Shown in pieces: positions 48,803 to 58,766 of a stretch of DNA of 64,000 nt. Source of the stretch: an uncultured Collinsella sp. (GTDB lineage: Bacteria > Actinomycetota > Coriobacteriia > Coriobacteriales > Coriobacteriaceae); assembly GCA_902478545.1 (NCBI GenBank), contig CABSLA010000001.1:62001-126000 (forward strand), given 5' to 3'. The stretch's first letter is position 1. The number at the start of each line of letters is the position of its first letter. Position numbers and translations under genes: made by a program. Below the pieces are notes generated by a model that saw only the letters and a program-made list of their open reading frames with translations, was not told the origin of the DNA and searched no databases.

Positions 48803-48946
48803 CTATTGTCCCACATGCGACATGGCCCACAGCATCCCAATGCAAAGCACCGCCATCAATCCCGTGCACACGGCAGCGATCGCAGAATCACTTATGCGCC
48901 TTCCCAACGACCGCGGTTCACGCACTTGCCCTGCTCCGTACATCAT
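48803..48946 (-). CDS. Small membrane protein, 47 residues
   Basis: Short open frame on the minus strand with a strong ribosome site (AAGGAGGAG, 2-5 bases before the ATG). The product begins MMYGAGQVREPRSLGRRIS, a basic lead, and then has one hydrophobic segment, SAIAAVCTGLMAVLCIGMLW, before a short tail. It could be a single-pass membrane peptide. It lies in the 430-bp stretch between rsmJ and the membrane gene at 49174, which otherwise shows no gene. No homologue is recognised; support is the ribosome site and composition. Confidence 0.55.
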   Translation of the reverse strand: MMYGAGQVREPRSLGRRISDSAIAAVCTGLMAVLCIGMLWAMSHVGQ

Positions 48947-49173
48947 GGCTCCTCCTTGAGACCAGCTCTTACCATGGACCCATCATCGCAGCGCCGCGCA
49001 TACGCTGCCATCGATTTGACTTACGCCCAGCTTTCTTTTTTGAAAGGTTGGACCGTGCGGGCAAGAGACGCTTTCAAACGCATGCATCGCCGCGTTGAAC
49101 TACAATGTGCTTCACCATATGTGCAGTACATTGGGTGCGCCAAGTTGGCGTACTCGTATCGAAAGGACCAGCC

Positions 49174-49575
49174 ATGAGCTTCACTCGCAAGACTCTCAAA
49201 ATCCTTGCTCTCATCTACTTTGTTTTGGGCATCGCCAGCCTCGTCACCGCCGGCGTCGGTATCGCCACGGGCGGTCTCGATTCCACGTACGGTTCGTACG
49301 CCACGCTCGCAGCGGTCGTGCTTATCGCCAAGGGTCTCGTCGACCTTGCCGCAGGCGTCGCCGGTATCAAGGGCGCCAACAAGCCTTCGCAGGTGGACGG
49401 CGCGTTTAAGCTCGGTATTGTTGCCGCGGTCGCCACGCTTGCCCAAGCGGTGCTCACGCTTCCCGCGTTTGGCGGCGACGCCATCAACTTTGGCGCCTTT
49501 GTCATCGTGGTGTACGACCTGTTCTTTGTCCAGCAGGCACACGCCGTTAAGGCCGAGAACAAGGACCGCCTGTAA
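49174..49575 (+). CDS. Small four-helix membrane protein
   Basis: Uncharacterised 133-residue protein with four hydrophobic segments (ILALIYFVLGIASLVTAGVG; LAAVVLIAKGLVDLAAGVAG; LGIVAAVATLAQAVLTL; NFGAFVIVVYDLFFV) and short charged ends. GAAAGGA lies 7 bases before the ATG. It is a single gene with a terminator. It recalls small DUF-type membrane proteins of Actinobacteria; no function can be given. Confidence 0.8.
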   Translation: MSFTRKTLKILALIYFVLGIASLVTAGVGIATGGLDSTYGSYATLAAVVLIAKGLVDLAAGVAGIKGANKPSQVDGAFKLGIVAAVATLAQAVLTLPAFGGDAINFGAFVIVVYDLFFVQQAHAVKAENKDRL

Positions 49576-49613
49576 GCGCTCGCTTCTCATAACCTCTGCA
49601 GCCAAGCAACTAA

Positions 49614-49650
49614 AAAGGGCCGATCGCGCATCTCCGCGGTCGGCCCTTTA
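49614..49650 (+). terminator. Terminator after the four-helix membrane gene
   Basis: AAAGGGCCGATCGC pairs with GCGGTCGGCCCTTT (one mismatch) between convergent genes. Confidence 0.8.
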
Positions 49651-49652
49651 CG

Positions 49653-49702
49653 TTTGCCCAGATAAAACCTACCAAAATAAACCTGTCCCTTTTTGGCAGG
49701 TT
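49653..49702 (+). repeat. Dispersed hairpin repeat, CCTGTCC core (copy d)
   Basis: Nearly the same 50 bp as 6652-6703, including the CGTTTGCCCAGATAAAACC flank and the loop with AAACCTGTCCC. It directly follows the terminator and precedes the rlmA stop codon. Confidence 0.75.
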
Positions 49703-49703
49703 G

Positions 49704-50519
49704 TTAGCTGTGGCGGTACTCGGCGATGATGAAGTCGATGTCAGTCTGAAGGGTATCGAGGTTTGCCAGGCGCTCTTTGTCGGCGGGGCGCGTGCGGTAG
49801 TAGTACGGCGTCATCTGGAACACCGCCTCGATGTCCGCCTGGGTCTGAAGCGTAATATTCGCAGACACCCGCTGCGTTCCGACCAACTCGAGCTCGGTGG
49901 TCTTCGGCAGCTTCTCGTCGTTAAGGTACGGCGTGTCGTAGAGTACCTCCTTGAGCCCAAACAGATGGCGGGCACCCGGCACCACGGTGTAGAGCGAACC
50001 CTCCGGTGCCAGCACGCGGGCAAACTCGCGCTCATTAAAGGGAGCAAAGAGCTCGGTCACCATATCGAAGGCGCCATCGGGCACGGGGATATCCTTCATG
50101 TTGGCCACAAAATAGGTCGCATCGCCGCGCTTGGCCGCAAGGCGCACCATCTCTTTGCCCAGGTCGAACCCGTAAGCATCCACGCCCGGCACTGCGCCCA
50201 TGGCGCTGGTGTAATAGCCCTCGCCGCAGCAAATATCGAGCAAGGTCATGGAGCCGTTCGCAGACGCTGCACGCCCAGACACCTGTTTGCGCACCAGTTC
50301 AACCATCGCATCGCGCAACGGCGCGTAGTATCCACGGTTCAGAAAGTCACGGCGGCTGCGTGCCTGCGACTTGGGATCACCCATAGAGTCGCCGCTCTTG
50401 GACGAGCGCAGTAGGTACAGATAACCCTCGCGCGCACGGTCAAACCGGTGTCCGCCCGCGCATGCAGCACCACGCTCGTCGTCCACCAGCGGCTCATGGC
50501 AAACGGGACACAACAACAT
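49704..50519 (-). CDS. rlmA: 23S rRNA (guanine-745 N1)-methyltransferase family
   Basis: SAM-dependent rRNA methyltransferase of 271 residues. The N-terminal zinc ribbon is CPVCHEPL and CAGGHRFDRAREGYLYLL; GDPKSQARSRRDFLNRGYY follows; the SAM site is LLDICCGEGYYTSAM. Motifs are characteristic of RlmA(I/II), whose Gram-positive members methylate G748 and influence macrolide binding; I cannot separate the two. AAGGAG lies 5 bases before the ATG. Confidence 0.92.
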   Translation of the reverse strand: MLLCPVCHEPLVDDERGAACAGGHRFDRAREGYLYLLRSSKSGDSMGDPKSQARSRRDFLNRGYYAPLRDAMVELVRKQVSGRAASANGSMTLLDICCGEGYYTSAMGAVPGVDAYGFDLGKEMVRLAAKRGDATYFVANMKDIPVPDGAFDMVTELFAPFNEREFARVLAPEGSLYTVVPGARHLFGLKEVLYDTPYLNDEKLPKTTELELVGTQRVSANITLQTQADIEAVFQMTPYYYRTRPADKERLANLDTLQTDIDFIIAEYRHS

Positions 50520-50581
50520 GGCAACTCCTTAGCGCGAACAACACAACGCCCTCCATTGTCGCACGCCTTCCCCACCTAGTC

Positions 50582-50627
50582 ATTGGGGACGTTCTTAAAC
50601 GACTAGTCATTCAAGAACGTCCCCAAT
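50582..50627. repeat. Hairpin ATTGGGGACGTTCTT with inner GACTAGTC
   Basis: A perfect 15-bp stem, ATTGGGGACGTTCTT / AAGAACGTCCCCAAT, encloses a loop with the palindrome GACTAGTC. CTAGTCATT occurs twice around it. Further along (50650-50700) GTGTCCCC, GAACGTCCC and two GTGCCGAC-like words repeat. The interval 50520-50762 holds no gene; it lies between divergent rlmA and MATE genes. Confidence 0.65.
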
Positions 50628-50762
50628 AACCAGTTAGAAGAGATAAGGAGTGTCCCCAGCTGCCGACAGAAAAGGAACGTCCCTAAGTGCCGACTGGTTG
50701 CATTAGGAGTATCATCGTCTGCGCAAATAAGCACGAAAGAGCATATTAGAGATTGAGAGCGT

Positions 50763-52145
50763 ATGGCTGATACCGTATCTAAGCACATTGACATGACCAC
50801 CGGCTCGTTGTGGCGCAATATTCCCCTGTTCGCCTTCCCCGTGGCCGCCACGAGCATCTTGGAGCAGCTGTCGAACCTCATCGCCACGGTCATTATCGGT
50901 AACTTCTCGGGCGACCAGGGAACCCTCGCCATGGCGGCGGTCGGCTCCAATGTTCCGCTTACCAGTCTTATGCTCAACCTGTTTATTGGCATGTCGCTTG
51001 GCTCCAATGTGGTCATCGCCAACGCTATCGGCCGCAACGATCAGAATATGGTCAACCGCGCCGTCCATACCTCGATTTTAATGGCGCTCGTGGGTTTTAT
51101 CGTCATCGCGCTGGGCGAGATCTTTGCCGAGCCCATGCTCGCCGCGCTCAACGTTCCCGCCGAGACCATGCCGCTCGCTTCGCTCTACCTGCGCGTCTTT
51201 TTGCTGAGCATGCCCTCGATTTTGCTCTACAACTTTGAGGCCGCGATCTTCCGCTCCGTCGGCATCACCCGCATGCCGCTGCAGGCGCTTGCCGTGTCCA
51301 CCGTCCTCAACATTGGCCTGGACCTCATCTTTGTCCCTGTACTCCACTGGGGCGTCGCGGGCGTCGCCATCGCCACCGCCATCGCTTACACCGTCAGCGC
51401 CGCTACGCTCTTTATCCGCCTACTCAAGACCGACTCCGTCGTCCGCGTCACCCCACGCGACCTGGCTATCGACCCCGTCGCCCTCAAGCGCATCGTCAAG
51501 ATTGGCCTGCCCGCCGGCATCCAAAGCGCCGTCTTTGCCGTCGCCAACATCATCATCCAGTCCGCCATCAACAGCCTGGGCACCGAGGTCATGGCGGCAT
51601 CGAGCGCCGCTATGAGCTTGGAGTACGTGTGCTATAACCTGCTCAACAGCTTTAGCCAGGCTTGCACCACCTTTGTGGGACAAAACCACGGTGCCCGCCA
51701 GATCGACCGCTGCACCAAAACGCTCAAGGTCTGCCTGGTCGAAGGCGGTATCGTCGCGCTCACCACAATTATCGTTATTGTCGGCCTGGGGCGTGAGATC
51801 TTGTCGCTGTTCAACAGTGATCCCAACATCGTCTCGATCGGCTATATCCGCGTGTGCTCGATCTTCCCGGCGTACGCCTTTAGCATGTTCTACGAAAACA
51901 TGTCCGGCTACCTGCGCGGCTTTGGTATCTCGCTCACGCCCGCCCTCATCACCATGATCTGCGTCTGCGGCATTCGCTTCTATTGGGTATTCTGCGTGTT
52001 CCCGCACTTCCGCACCTTTGCGAACATCATGATGGTCTACCCCATCAGCCTGGGCACCACGGCGTTCTTTATGGTCGTGGCGGTGCTACTCTGCCACCCG
52101 GCACGCACCTATCGCGCCACCCAAGCCAAAGCGACAGCCCGCTAA
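50763..52145 (+). CDS. MATE-family efflux transporter
   Basis: Cation-coupled multidrug or metabolite exporter of 460 residues with 12 membrane helices in two halves. LWRNIPLFAFPVAATSILEQLSNL opens helix 1; GLPAGIQSAVFAVANIIIQS opens the second half; NHGARQIDRCTKT lies after helix 8. The ribosome site (GAGAG) is weak. Single gene. Substrate unknown. Confidence 0.92.
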   Translation: MADTVSKHIDMTTGSLWRNIPLFAFPVAATSILEQLSNLIATVIIGNFSGDQGTLAMAAVGSNVPLTSLMLNLFIGMSLGSNVVIANAIGRNDQNMVNRAVHTSILMALVGFIVIALGEIFAEPMLAALNVPAETMPLASLYLRVFLLSMPSILLYNFEAAIFRSVGITRMPLQALAVSTVLNIGLDLIFVPVLHWGVAGVAIATAIAYTVSAATLFIRLLKTDSVVRVTPRDLAIDPVALKRIVKIGLPAGIQSAVFAVANIIIQSAINSLGTEVMAASSAAMSLEYVCYNLLNSFSQACTTFVGQNHGARQIDRCTKTLKVCLVEGGIVALTTIIVIVGLGREILSLFNSDPNIVSIGYIRVCSIFPAYAFSMFYENMSGYLRGFGISLTPALITMICVCGIRFYWVFCVFPHFRTFANIMMVYPISLGTTAFFMVVAVLLCHPARTYRATQAKATAR

Positions 52146-52172
52146 ACACCGCACCCAACGCTACGCCAGTCA

Positions 52173-53039
52173 TTAATTGACAATATGCGAGCTCATATAG
52201 TCGATAAAGCGCCTCGTGGCGATAGGCATGGTGTCCCAGCTGCGCCAGGCCGCCACCACGTCGCGCGAGGGGGCATGCACGATGGGCCGCACACGAATAT
52301 CGGCTCGCATGCCCTCCACAGTACGACGGTAGAGCATGCTCACGCCTAGGCCCTCCTCCACCATCGCCATGATGGTGTAGTCGTCGGTGACCTCGCTCGT
52401 CACGTGCGGCGACAGGCCATGCGCCGCGAATGCATCGAGCACCAGGCTCTGTTCGCCCTCATCCAGAAGCACAAACGGCTCGGAAGCCAGGTCGGCGAGT
52501 GTCACCTTTTCCTTTGCCGCCAGCGGATGCGCGACAGGCAACAGTGCCACCAACTCGTCGTGATAGACCACGCGCTTCTCGAGGCCAGCGGTAAACCCGC
52601 GTGCCGTAAAGCAAAAATCGACCACGCCATCGTGCACCCATTGGGCGTTGCGCGTGTAGTCGCCCTGCTTAAGGGTAAAGCGTACGCCCGGGTGCAGCGC
52701 CCCAAAGTCGCGGATCACACGCGGTAACACGGTTCGACTCACGTTGGTAAACGTCGCGATGCGAATATCGGTCGACGAAAGCCCCAGCAACTCCTGGCGC
52801 TTGCCCTCGAGCTCAGCCTCGGCAGTCACAATCTGGCGCAGATACGGCAGATATTGTTTACCGTCGCGCGTAAGCGAAACGCCCTGCTTACCGCGCTCGA
52901 TAAGCGTGGTACCCAGCTCGCGCTCGAGTGCCTTGACGGCCTGGCTCACCGCACTTTGCGTATAGCCCAGCTCGTCCGCCGCGCCCTTAAGACTGCCGCG
53001 ATCGACCACCATACAAACAATCTGATACCGCGATGCCAT
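52173..53039 (-). CDS. LysR-family transcription regulator (second pair)
   Basis: Regulator of 288 residues. The winged helix is at 1-62 (GSLKGAADELGYTQSAVSQAV), and the effector domain starts near 90 (DIRIATFTNVSRTVLPRVI). It shares the effector-domain wording of the regulator at 11887-12744 (DDYTIMAMVEEGLGVSML against DDYAIMAMVEDGLGVSIL), so the two are paralogues. It is divergent from an EamA exporter, as is the first. No clear palindrome is seen in the 158-bp gap. Confidence 0.92.
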   Translation of the reverse strand: MASRYQIVCMVVDRGSLKGAADELGYTQSAVSQAVKALERELGTTLIERGKQGVSLTRDGKQYLPYLRQIVTAEAELEGKRQELLGLSSTDIRIATFTNVSRTVLPRVIRDFGALHPGVRFTLKQGDYTRNAQWVHDGVVDFCFTARGFTAGLEKRVVYHDELVALLPVAHPLAAKEKVTLADLASEPFVLLDEGEQSLVLDAFAAHGLSPHVTSEVTDDYTIMAMVEEGLGVSMLYRRTVEGMRADIRVRPIVHAPSRDVVAAWRSWDTMPIATRRFIDYMSSHIVN

Positions 53040-53197
53040 TGTGCCTCCCCATCAATGCAGCCGTAAAACGTTTTGCCAGGGCTTTTTCTGCCAACATTAG
53101 TTTTTCTTAATCATACTGAAGATACATTCGCTTTACTACATCCACATCTGAGAGCAGAATCCTTTTTGCGAAACCGTTCTGTAACAAAAGGAGTCCC

Positions 53198-54100
53198 ATG
53201 GATCGCAAAAAAGCAATCGCGCTCTCATTTTCCGTTCCCGTCGCATGGGGCTTTTCGTATCCCCTCATGAAGATCGGCATGGACAGCATGAACGCCACGA
53301 GCATCGTCGCGCTACGCTGCATCATCGCCTTTGTGGTCTGCCTGCTGCTCTTCCACAAGCACGCGTTGCGCATCAACCGCGACCTTATGGTCCGTGCCGC
53401 CATCATCGGCGCCATTATGGCAACCGAGCTCACCTGCATGTGCCTGGGCTCCAGCCTCACCTCCGCCTCCACCGCCGGCTTTTTGCAGAGCCTGACGGTC
53501 GTGATCGTGCCGTTTGCCAACGCCGCCCTGCTGCGTCGCGCCCCCGAGCGCAAAGTGCTCGTCGGCACCGCCATCGTCACCTGCGGTATGTTGCTGCTCT
53601 CGGGCGCAGACTTTACCAGCCTGAATCCCGGCGCGATCATCATGCTGCTCTCGGCCTTTATCTATGCCAGCCACATCATCGTGGCCAAGCGCTTTGTCGA
53701 AGAAGTCGATCCGCTGGCTCTGGGCGTTTGGCAGCTGGGCTTTGGCGGCTTGTTCTCGGGCATCGCCGCATTCACCTTTGGCGGCTTCACGCTTCCCAGT
53801 ACGCCCAGCGAGATCGTGGTCGTCATTGCGCTCGCACTCATCTGCTCTGCTTACGGCTTTATCACCCAAACGCTCGTGCAGCCCCACGTGCCCGCCGAGA
53901 CCACTGGCTTCGCCTTCTCGCTCGAGCCGGTCTGCTCCGCCGTCTTCTCGTTCTTCCTGGTCGGCGAGGTTCTGAGCCCCATCGCCTTCTTTGGCGCCGC
54001 CCTCATCCTCACCGGCGTCATGGTGGCAACCGTCGAGCTTCCGCGCCTCCGCGCACATGGACAGGCTCGCATGACAGGAGCGCCCGAGCACGTCTCGTAG
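53198..54100 (+). CDS. EamA/DMT-family transporter (second pair)
   Basis: Probable exporter of 300 residues with ten hydrophobic segments. First EamA repeat: SVPVAWGFSYPLMKIGMDSM; second: PGAIIMLLSAFIYASHIIVAK; each closes with a Pro/Glu-containing segment, such as FSFFLVGEVLSPIAF. AAAAGGAG lies 4 bases before the ATG. It is divergent from its likely LysR regulator. Substrate unknown. Confidence 0.9.
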   Translation: MDRKKAIALSFSVPVAWGFSYPLMKIGMDSMNATSIVALRCIIAFVVCLLLFHKHALRINRDLMVRAAIIGAIMATELTCMCLGSSLTSASTAGFLQSLTVVIVPFANAALLRRAPERKVLVGTAIVTCGMLLLSGADFTSLNPGAIIMLLSAFIYASHIIVAKRFVEEVDPLALGVWQLGFGGLFSGIAAFTFGGFTLPSTPSEIVVVIALALICSAYGFITQTLVQPHVPAETTGFAFSLEPVCSAVFSFFLVGEVLSPIAFFGAALILTGVMVATVELPRLRAHGQARMTGAPEHVS

Positions 54101-54188
54101 ACCCCGCTCTTCATACAGCCGCGGCATAAAGGCAACCGGTGCGCCTTTACAATAGATACCGACAGAGCATCTGACGTAAAGGAGCGCC

Positions 54189-54914
54189 ATGGACGCCGCG
54201 ACCCGCGACCGCAACATAGCAACTTGGTTGGGCGATGCACCGCAGCCGGTACGTAACACTACGAACCAGCTGCTCGAGCGCATCGCCCTTTTGCGTGCCG
54301 AGCAGACTATCTACCCGGCACAAGACGACATCCTCAATGCCCTCGCCTACACGCCGGCCAACCAGGTCAAGGTTGTCATCTTGGGTCAAGACCCCTATCA
54401 CGGACCCAACCAGGCCATGGGGCTGTCGTTCTCGGTCCCCGCGACGCAAACCAAGTTGCCGCCGAGTCTGCGCAACATTTACAAGGAACTCAAAGCCGAT
54501 CTGAGTTGCCCCATTCCCGCCACGGGAGATCTTACGCCATGGGCACAACAGGGCGTCCTGCTCCTCAACACCACGCTCACTGTGCGCGAGCATGCCGCGA
54601 ACTCGCACGCCAAACTGGGCTGGAGCACGCTCACCGACTACGTTATCGAACGCTGCTGTCAGCTGCCCCAACCGGTAGTCTTTTTGGCATGGGGCCGCTT
54701 TGCCCAGCAGATGGTCGAGGGCAAGCTCGCCGCGACCGGCGCGGGCAAGGCAACCGACAAGTTCTGCCTGGCCTCCACGCACCCCTCGCCGCTTTCGGCC
54801 AACCGTGCCACGGTAGAACTCCCCGCCTTTATGGGGTCGCGTCCCTTCTCGGCAGCCAATCGGCTACTCGAACAGCACGGCTCGACCCCCGTTAACTGGA
54901 CTTGCATCGGCTAA
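54189..54914 (+). CDS. ung: Uracil-DNA glycosylase, family 1
   Basis: Removes uracil from DNA to start base excision repair. The 241-residue product has the water-activating GQDPYHGPNQAMGLSFSV, PWAQQGVLLLNTTLTV, and the minor-groove loop STHPSPLSA, as expected for active family 1 enzymes. AAAGGAG lies 5 bases before the ATG. Single gene, convergent with the SDR gene across a terminator. Confidence 0.97.
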   Translation: MDAATRDRNIATWLGDAPQPVRNTTNQLLERIALLRAEQTIYPAQDDILNALAYTPANQVKVVILGQDPYHGPNQAMGLSFSVPATQTKLPPSLRNIYKELKADLSCPIPATGDLTPWAQQGVLLLNTTLTVREHAANSHAKLGWSTLTDYVIERCCQLPQPVVFLAWGRFAQQMVEGKLAATGAGKATDKFCLASTHPSPLSANRATVELPAFMGSRPFSAANRLLEQHGSTPVNWTCIG

Positions 54915-54929
54915 AAATCGATACATCAA

Positions 54930-54963
54930 AAACGCGCCCGACAGCTTTCCATCGGGCGCGTTT
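54930..54963. terminator. Bidirectional terminator between ung and SDR gene
   Basis: AAACGCGCCCGA pairs exactly with TCGGGCGCGTTT, with a 10-base loop. Confidence 0.85.
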
Positions 54964-54964
54964 C

Positions 54965-55645
54965 CTATTCGGGCCAAATAAATTGCGTGCGGCCGGCCTC
55001 GCCGCCATCGATCAGCAGACTCTGCCCGGTCATAAACCGGTTGGTCACGCCCACAAAGTAGATCCACTCGGCGATCTCTTGGGCGGTGGCCCAGCGTTTA
55101 AGCGGCGTGAGCTCCATAATCTGGTTCCACAGGTGCTCGTCTTCCATCACGCAACGGTTGAGCGGCGTGATAACGCCGCCCGGGTCCACACTGTTGGCGA
55201 TAGCCTGCGGTGCCAGACGGTTTGCAAGGTTCTTGGTGTAGGCGATAACGCCGCCCTTGCTGGCGGCATAGGCGGGAAACTCCGATCCCGTATGCCCGCT
55301 CGCCGACCCCACATTGACCACGGATCTAATCGCCGGCGCCGGCTTGGCGGCAAGCCCCTCCCCCACAAAGGCGTAGCGCTCGGTCACGTTGATGGTGCCA
55401 TACAGGTTGGCGGCGATGTCGTCGGCCGAATCCTGCGTACCGGCAACGTTCACGATCACCTGGGGTTCAAGGTCGCCTGGAAACGAGCCCGGCTCGCGGA
55501 CATCAACGATCAGATGGCGGTAGCGCTCGTGTTCGACCGCCGCCGGCAGCAGATCAAAGCCCACAACCTCGTGGCCCTCGTCCAAAAAGCGCTGCACGCA
55601 TGCGGCTCCGATACCGCCCGAAGCGCCCGTGATCAAAACCCGCAT
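54965..55645 (-). CDS. Short-chain dehydrogenase/reductase
   Basis: NAD(P)-dependent oxidoreductase of 226 residues, like 3-oxoacyl reductases or 2,3-dihydroxybenzoate dehydrogenases. The nucleotide loop is LITGASGGIGAAC; the NAG-equivalent motif is NVAG; the catalytic Ser precedes YAASKGGVIAYTKNLA; and the C-terminal DGGEAGRTQFIW. It lies 9 bp after the queuosine-precursor transporter gene and may be co-transcribed. Substrate unknown. Confidence 0.88.
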   Translation of the reverse strand: MRVLITGASGGIGAACVQRFLDEGHEVVGFDLLPAAVEHERYRHLIVDVREPGSFPGDLEPQVIVNVAGTQDSADDIAANLYGTINVTERYAFVGEGLAAKPAPAIRSVVNVGSASGHTGSEFPAYAASKGGVIAYTKNLANRLAPQAIANSVDPGGVITPLNRCVMEDEHLWNQIMELTPLKRWATAQEIAEWIYFVGVTNRFMTGQSLLIDGGEAGRTQFIWPE

Positions 55646-55654
55646 ACTTGCTCC

Positions 55655-56377
55655 TTAGGCGGTTGCGTGGCGCTCGAGGTACTCGGAGCCCACATTCTCG
55701 CGCTCCCAGCCGCGCACGACCTTGTAGCCCACGGGGCTCAGGAAGACCTCGCACAGCAGCTCGGCAACAGCGCCCGTCAGCGAGCACATAAGGACCTGCA
55801 CCCAGGTCCAACCAAAGAACGTGTGGCTTACCACAATGGCAAAGACCAGGTTGTCGATAAACTGGCCAACACCCGTAGACACATAGGAGCGGAAGGCAAA
55901 GCTCGCAAAGTTATTCTTTTTGAGCATACGGCCGAGCGACTGGTTGAGCGTGGAGTTAACCACGGCAGAAACGAGCATTGCCAGCGAAGAGCCCAGCACC
56001 ACGTACCAGGTGCCGCCGATGGTGGCGTTAAGGGCGGTGTTGACCTCGATCATGCCGGTGTCGTAGTAGGCGCCCCACATACCGGGCGTGAGCGAGCATG
56101 CCCAAAAGCACAGGCTCACGGCCAGGTTGACCAGCAGCGCGAGGATAGAGATTTTAATGGATGCCTTGGCGCCAAAGCGCTTGCAGATCATGTCCTGGCA
56201 CAAAAACGAAACCCAGCTCACCACAAAGCCGCAATCGAGTGCCAGATACGGCAGGCTGATGAGCTCTTTGTTGGCCAGCAGGTTCATCATGATGACGCTC
56301 ACGAAAAACAGCGAAACCGTTGCCGCGGGAATGCTCCGCAACAGGACCTTGTAGTCCTCCATGACCTTCTTGATCAT
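55655..56377 (-). CDS. VUT-family queuosine precursor transporter
   Basis: Membrane importer of 240 residues in the YhhQ/COG1738 family, which takes up preQ0/preQ1 or related queuosine precursors. Six hydrophobic segments; family words are ISLPYLALDCGFVVSWVSFL, DMICKRFGAKAS and NSTLNQSLGRML. AAAGGAG lies 6 bases before the ATG. A possible preQ1 riboswitch precedes it, which would support the assignment. A downstream SDR gene may share the transcript. Confidence 0.85.
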   Translation of the reverse strand: MIKKVMEDYKVLLRSIPAATVSLFFVSVIMMNLLANKELISLPYLALDCGFVVSWVSFLCQDMICKRFGAKASIKISILALLVNLAVSLCFWACSLTPGMWGAYYDTGMIEVNTALNATIGGTWYVVLGSSLAMLVSAVVNSTLNQSLGRMLKKNNFASFAFRSYVSTGVGQFIDNLVFAIVVSHTFFGWTWVQVLMCSLTGAVAELLCEVFLSPVGYKVVRGWERENVGSEYLERHATA

Positions 56378-56383
56378 TGTGTA

Positions 56384-56434
56384 CTCCTTTGGTTTTAGGT
56401 TTAACGAGCAGGATATCGGACCCGAACTGCTCGG
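56384..56434 (-). promoter_or_regulatory. Candidate preQ1-I riboswitch before the VUT gene
   Basis: On the minus strand GAGCAG-TTCGGGTCCGATATC-CTGCTC forms a stem and loop, followed by the A-rich tail GTTAAACCTAAAACC and AAAGGAG. The TTC-GGG-loop and tail ACC could make the pseudoknot of a class I preQ1 aptamer, with the ribosome site occluded. The downstream gene is a queuosine precursor transporter. Match was judged by eye only; a plain translational hairpin is the alternative. Confidence 0.5.
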
Positions 56435-56533
56435 ACGCCCCGGTCTTGAGACGACGGTGGGTATGATAGCCGCTCACGCGGCATCAGGCAAGCAAACGGC
56501 GCGGCAGCCCCGCAGGACCACCGCGCCGATGCG

Positions 56534-58147
<1,614 letters not shown>

Positions 58148-58284
58148 GCGGATCCTTTCTTGCATTGAGTGCATTACGTCGTTGTAACCGCATTATTGTA
58201 GCCGCGAAACCTCGCTCTAGAGCGCCTATCAGGACAAATTCATCAGTTGGGGCCTGGGTAGCCGGCCCAATCAGCATTTGCCTC

Positions 58285-58335
58285 TTGCATAACTGTGCAT
58301 AGTGTATATATACTGTGCTTACCGGTTATATACAC
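58285..58335 (+). promoter_or_regulatory. Promoter with YtrA-type operator for the GntR-ABC operon
   Basis: TTGCAT (58285-58290), an 18-base spacer and TATACT (58309-58314). An imperfect inverted repeat, GTGTATATATAC and GTTATATACAC (58302-58335), overlaps the -10 box. YtrA-type GntR repressors bind operators of this GTGTA...TACAC kind, so autorepression is likely. Confidence 0.65.
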
Positions 58336-58362
58336 GTGTAGCCCATCAGCTAAGGAGCCGCT

Positions 58363-58743
58363 GTGGACATCATCCTATCCAATTCGAGCGATAAGCCCAT
58401 CTACGAGCAGATAACCTCGCAGGTCAAAGCTCAGATTTTATCGGGCACGCTCGCTGCGGGCGCCAAACTCCCCAGCATCCGTGCACTCGCGAGCGATCTT
58501 GGCGTGAGCGTCATCACCACCAAGCGCGCCTACGCCGACCTGGAGCAGCTCGGGTTTATCTGCACCGTGCAGGGCAAGGGCTGTTTTGTCGCCGAGGGCA
58601 ACCAGGAGCTTTTGCGCGAAAACCAGCTCTGCCATATCGAAGAGCTACTTGCGAAAGCGGCGAGCCAAGCCGAAACCCTGGGCGTCACGCGCGACAAACT
58701 GCACGAGATGCTCGACCTGGTGGCCCCCGAAACCATGCAGTAG
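58363..58743 (+). CDS. GntR-family regulator, YtrA subfamily
   Basis: Repressor of 126 residues. The winged helix is at 8-75 (PIYEQITSQVKAQILSGTL; LPSIRALASDLGVSVITTKR; GFICTVQGKGCFV), with a short helical dimer tail as in YtrA. GTG start with AAGGAGC upstream. It is the first gene of an operon with an ABC ATPase and a permease and presumably represses them; cell-envelope stress usually relieves such repression. Confidence 0.9.
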   Translation: MDIILSNSSDKPIYEQITSQVKAQILSGTLAAGAKLPSIRALASDLGVSVITTKRAYADLEQLGFICTVQGKGCFVAEGNQELLRENQLCHIEELLAKAASQAETLGVTRDKLHEMLDLVAPETMQ

Positions 58744-58766
58744 CCATCTGCAAGAAAGGCTATACC

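Noticed and set aside
53245..56398. Long open frames overlapping ung, SDR and EamA genes (53245-54129 plus, 53312-54283 minus, 54902-56398 plus)
   Set aside because: They lie opposite or out of frame with genes that have clear family motifs, and their translations are low-complexity Arg/Ala/His sequences typical of GC-rich shadow frames.
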